Assembly: GCF_002101885.1 (NCBI RefSeq)
Contig: NZ_LQPS01000043.1
Location: forward strand, 62,001 to 126,000
Direction: 5' to 3'
DNA length: 64,000 nt
From: Mycolicibacter senuensis
GTDB taxonomy: Bacteria > Actinomycetota > Actinomycetes > Mycobacteriales > Mycobacteriaceae
Each line of letters begins with the position of its first letter. Positions within the stretch are counted from its first letter, which is position 1. Position numbers and translations under genes: made by a program. Below the pieces are notes generated by a model that saw only the letters and a program-made list of their open reading frames with translations, searched no databases and was not told where the DNA came from. Of the stretch, positions 62,406-64,000 are shown piece by piece.

Positions 62406-63713
62406 CTACACCGGGGCGAAGCTGAAGACCTGCCCGGCGCTGGTGGTGACCACCACCCGTTGGTCGCGGCCCACCGACACCCCGAGCGGGAAGCCGCGCG
62501 ATTCGGGCAGCGGATAGCTGTTGACGCTGTGGCCGTCGTCGGGGTCGAACACCAGCAGTGACAAACCGGCCGGGCCGACACTGGTGCCGGCGGCGACGGT
62601 GTAGCCGACTTTGCCGGCCAGGCTCGACGACGACAGCGGCGTGACGTCGTCACGGCGCCACACCTGCTCGGCGTAGTCACCGCGATCGGCGAACGCGACC
62701 AGTTCGGTCTCCGGCCCGCCGCCTGCCACGATCAGCCCACCGGGGGTCACCGCCGGCGGTGTCTGGGCCAGGAACTTCAGCGGCACCGACCATTTCGCCT
62801 TGCCGTCGGCCGCGTCGATCGCCCACAGCCGCTGGTCGCGTCCGTTGACGTAGACGGTGGCGCCGTCGGCGGACAGCACCGGGCTGGCCAGCACCCCGGC
62901 GGCGACCGCATCGCTGGTCCACTCCCGGGTGATCAACGGGGTGCCGCCCGGGTGGTACCTGATGCCGACCAGGCCGGACTCCTCGGCGCCCGGCTGCCAC
63001 AAGCTCACGACCACGGTGTTGCTCGCCGCGGAGAAGGCGGGTGCGGCCGCCACCGGGCAGTCCGGCCTGGCGCCGTCGCAGTCGGACAGGCCACGCCGGA
63101 AGTCGGTGGGGTCGACGCCGTCCACCAGGTCCAGCGGCGTCCCGACGACCGTGCCGCGGTGGGCGTCGAACACCAGCACCTGACCCAGGTGTGTCACCAC
63201 CAGCAACAGGCCGTCACCGAGAATCCGTGGCGTCGAGGGCATCCCGATCACCGGTGCGCGCCAGCGGATCCACTGGGTCGGCGGAAACGACAACATCGCC
63301 CCCGGCTGGCCGACGTAGACGTTGTCGAAGCCGTCGATGAGCGGGCCGAAGAACCCGCCGCCCTGATGCAACCGGGTGCACCAGCGCTGCCTGCCGTGCT
63401 CGGCGTTCTCCCACTGCATCAACGAACAACCGTCCTCGGTCTGCGCGTTGAGCACCAGCCAGCCGTGCGCACCCAGCGCCGGGCCGGCGCCCAACTCGCC
63501 CTTGACCGAGCGGGTCCAATCCAATTGCAGGTCCGTGGCCCCCGCGGTGGTGGTGTTGCTGCTGTTGGCGGCGTCGGCGTACTGGGCCGGCCAGCCTGCT
63601 GCGGGGGTGGCCTCCACCCACGAGTCGGTGTTGGCGCAACCGCCCAGTGCCACGGTGACCGCCGTCAGCGCCGGCAGCGCGATGGACGCCAGGACACCAC
63701 GTCGCCGCAACAC
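62406..63713 (-). CDS. Beta-propeller (PQQ-like) lipoprotein, Rv3035-like
   Basis: A 435-residue protein from GTG 63713 (TTG 63728 would add five residues). The lipoprotein signal 'LRRRGVLASIALPALTAVTV' ends in the lipobox Leu-Gly-Gly-Cys, and the three arginines may indicate Tat export. The rest is PQQ-type beta-propeller repeats: 'GPALGAHGWLVLNAQTEDGC', 'GDGLLLVVTHLGQVLVFDAH', 'SADGATVYVNGRDQRLWAID', 'GLIVAGGGPETELVAFADRG'. These proteins scaffold outer-envelope complexes. The role is unknown. Confidence 0.88.
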   Translation of the reverse strand: MLRRRGVLASIALPALTAVTVALGGCANTDSWVEATPAAGWPAQYADAANSSNTTTAGATDLQLDWTRSVKGELGAGPALGAHGWLVLNAQTEDGCSLMQWENAEHGRQRWCTRLHQGGGFFGPLIDGFDNVYVGQPGAMLSFPPTQWIRWRAPVIGMPSTPRILGDGLLLVVTHLGQVLVFDAHRGTVVGTPLDLVDGVDPTDFRRGLSDCDGARPDCPVAAAPAFSAASNTVVVSLWQPGAEESGLVGIRYHPGGTPLITREWTSDAVAAGVLASPVLSADGATVYVNGRDQRLWAIDAADGKAKWSVPLKFLAQTPPAVTPGGLIVAGGGPETELVAFADRGDYAEQVWRRDDVTPLSSSSLAGKVGYTVAAGTSVGPAGLSLLVFDPDDGHSVNSYPLPESRGFPLGVSVGRDQRVVVTTSAGQVFSFAPV

Positions 63714-63795
63714 AGTGGCAATCCCCAATCACCGGTGAACGAGTCCAGGTGAGGGTAGCGCGTGCGCCCGAGCCGCTCGCGTAGGCTTTCCGGCC

Positions 63796-64000
63796 ATGAC
63801 GACCATGTGGGGTGCTCCGATCCACAAACGCTGGCGCGGTTCGCGCCTGCGGGATCCGCGCCAGGCCCGCTTCCTCACGCTGGCCTCGCTGCGCTGGGTG
63901 TTGGCCAACCGGGCCTACACCCCGTGGTATCTGGTGCGTTACTGGCGGCTGCTGAAGTTCAAGCTGGCCAACCCGCACATCATCACCCGTGGCATGGTCT
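63796..64000 (+). CDS. 5' end of Rv3034c-like acyltransferase (partial)
   Basis: ATG 63796 opens a frame to the window edge encoding 68 residues: 'GAPIHKRWRGSRLRDPRQAR', 'ASLRWVLANRAYTPWYLVRY', 'WRLLKFKLANPHIITRGMV'. By position and this N-terminus it is the homologue of Rv3034c, a hexapeptide-repeat acyltransferase; the hexapeptide part lies outside the window. Confidence 0.75.
   Translation, partial: MTTMWGAPIHKRWRGSRLRDPRQARFLTLASLRWVLANRAYTPWYLVRYWRLLKFKLANPHIITRGMV

Overview
The window is high-GC (roughly two-thirds G+C), densely packed chromosomal DNA from a member of the Mycobacteriaceae, most likely a non-tuberculous environmental species. Four cytochrome P450s, a two-domain FadE22-type acyl-CoA dehydrogenase, a PE-PPE-domain hydrolase, TB22.2, an L,D-transpeptidase and a class Ib ribonucleotide reductase set all point there. 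From memory of the M. tuberculosis H37Rv map, the backbone follows Rv3073c down to Rv3034c in the same relative order: DUF488, cstA, fadE22, cyp136, TetR, SDR, FMN reductase, nrdHIE, TetR, flavin monooxygenase, nrdF2, adhC, fecB, ctaD, serB2, ABC/NUDIX/echA17, two methyltransferases, TB22.2, a beta-propeller lipoprotein, an acyltransferase. Several accessory blocks interrupt it.

Layout. 1-6.8 kb: DUF488 protein, small membrane protein, an MFS exporter overlapping a PucR regulator, a DadA-like FAD oxidoreductase, a GreA-like factor, tRNA-Ala(GGC), and a small secreted protein with a strong terminator. 6.9-13.1 kb: a catabolic cluster (aldolase, amidohydrolase, hydroxyacid dehydrogenase, GntR regulator, divergent metallo-beta-lactamase-fold hydrolase and P450) with two matching GntR-type palindromes. 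13.1-22.8 kb: L,D-transpeptidase, ABC1 kinase, CstA/YbdD pyruvate or peptide uptake, SDR plus FadE22, PoxB. 22.8-28.8 kb: a stand-alone LeuA regulatory-domain protein behind a Leu/Val leader peptide and attenuator-like hairpins, then two adjacent CYP136 paralogues, TetR, SDR and an FMN reductase. 28.8-42.7 kb: nrdH-nrdI-nrdE and, after an inserted block (DUF5997 with an HTH-less LysR-type protein, LuxR/P450/hydrolase, geranylgeranyl-reductase-like enzyme, TetR/monooxygenase), nrdF2. 42.7-55.7 kb: transporters, AdhC, DUF4139 protein, FecB, CtaD, SerB2, PE-PPE hydrolase, ABC/NUDIX/EchA17. 55.7-59.4 kb: an island of three tandem secreted histidine-phosphatase-like proteins. 59.4-64 kb: two methyltransferases, TB22.2, a lipoprotein and a truncated acyltransferase.

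Most notable points. (1) nrdE carries a 409-residue LAGLIDADG intein placed immediately before the redox-active cysteine of the reductase. (2) A 14-codon leader peptide (Leu-Leu-Val-Val) with mutually exclusive hairpins precedes an orphan LeuA regulatory domain. (3) A metallo-beta-lactamase-fold enzyme contains an in-frame 19-residue tandem DNA repeat. (4) The third secreted histidine phosphatase has lost its second catalytic histidine, and the island follows a shortened EchA17 and a perfect CRP-type palindrome. (5) Both ribonucleotide reductase transcripts carry paired NrdR-like boxes 32 bp apart. No CRISPR array, insertion sequence, prophage or rRNA was seen.
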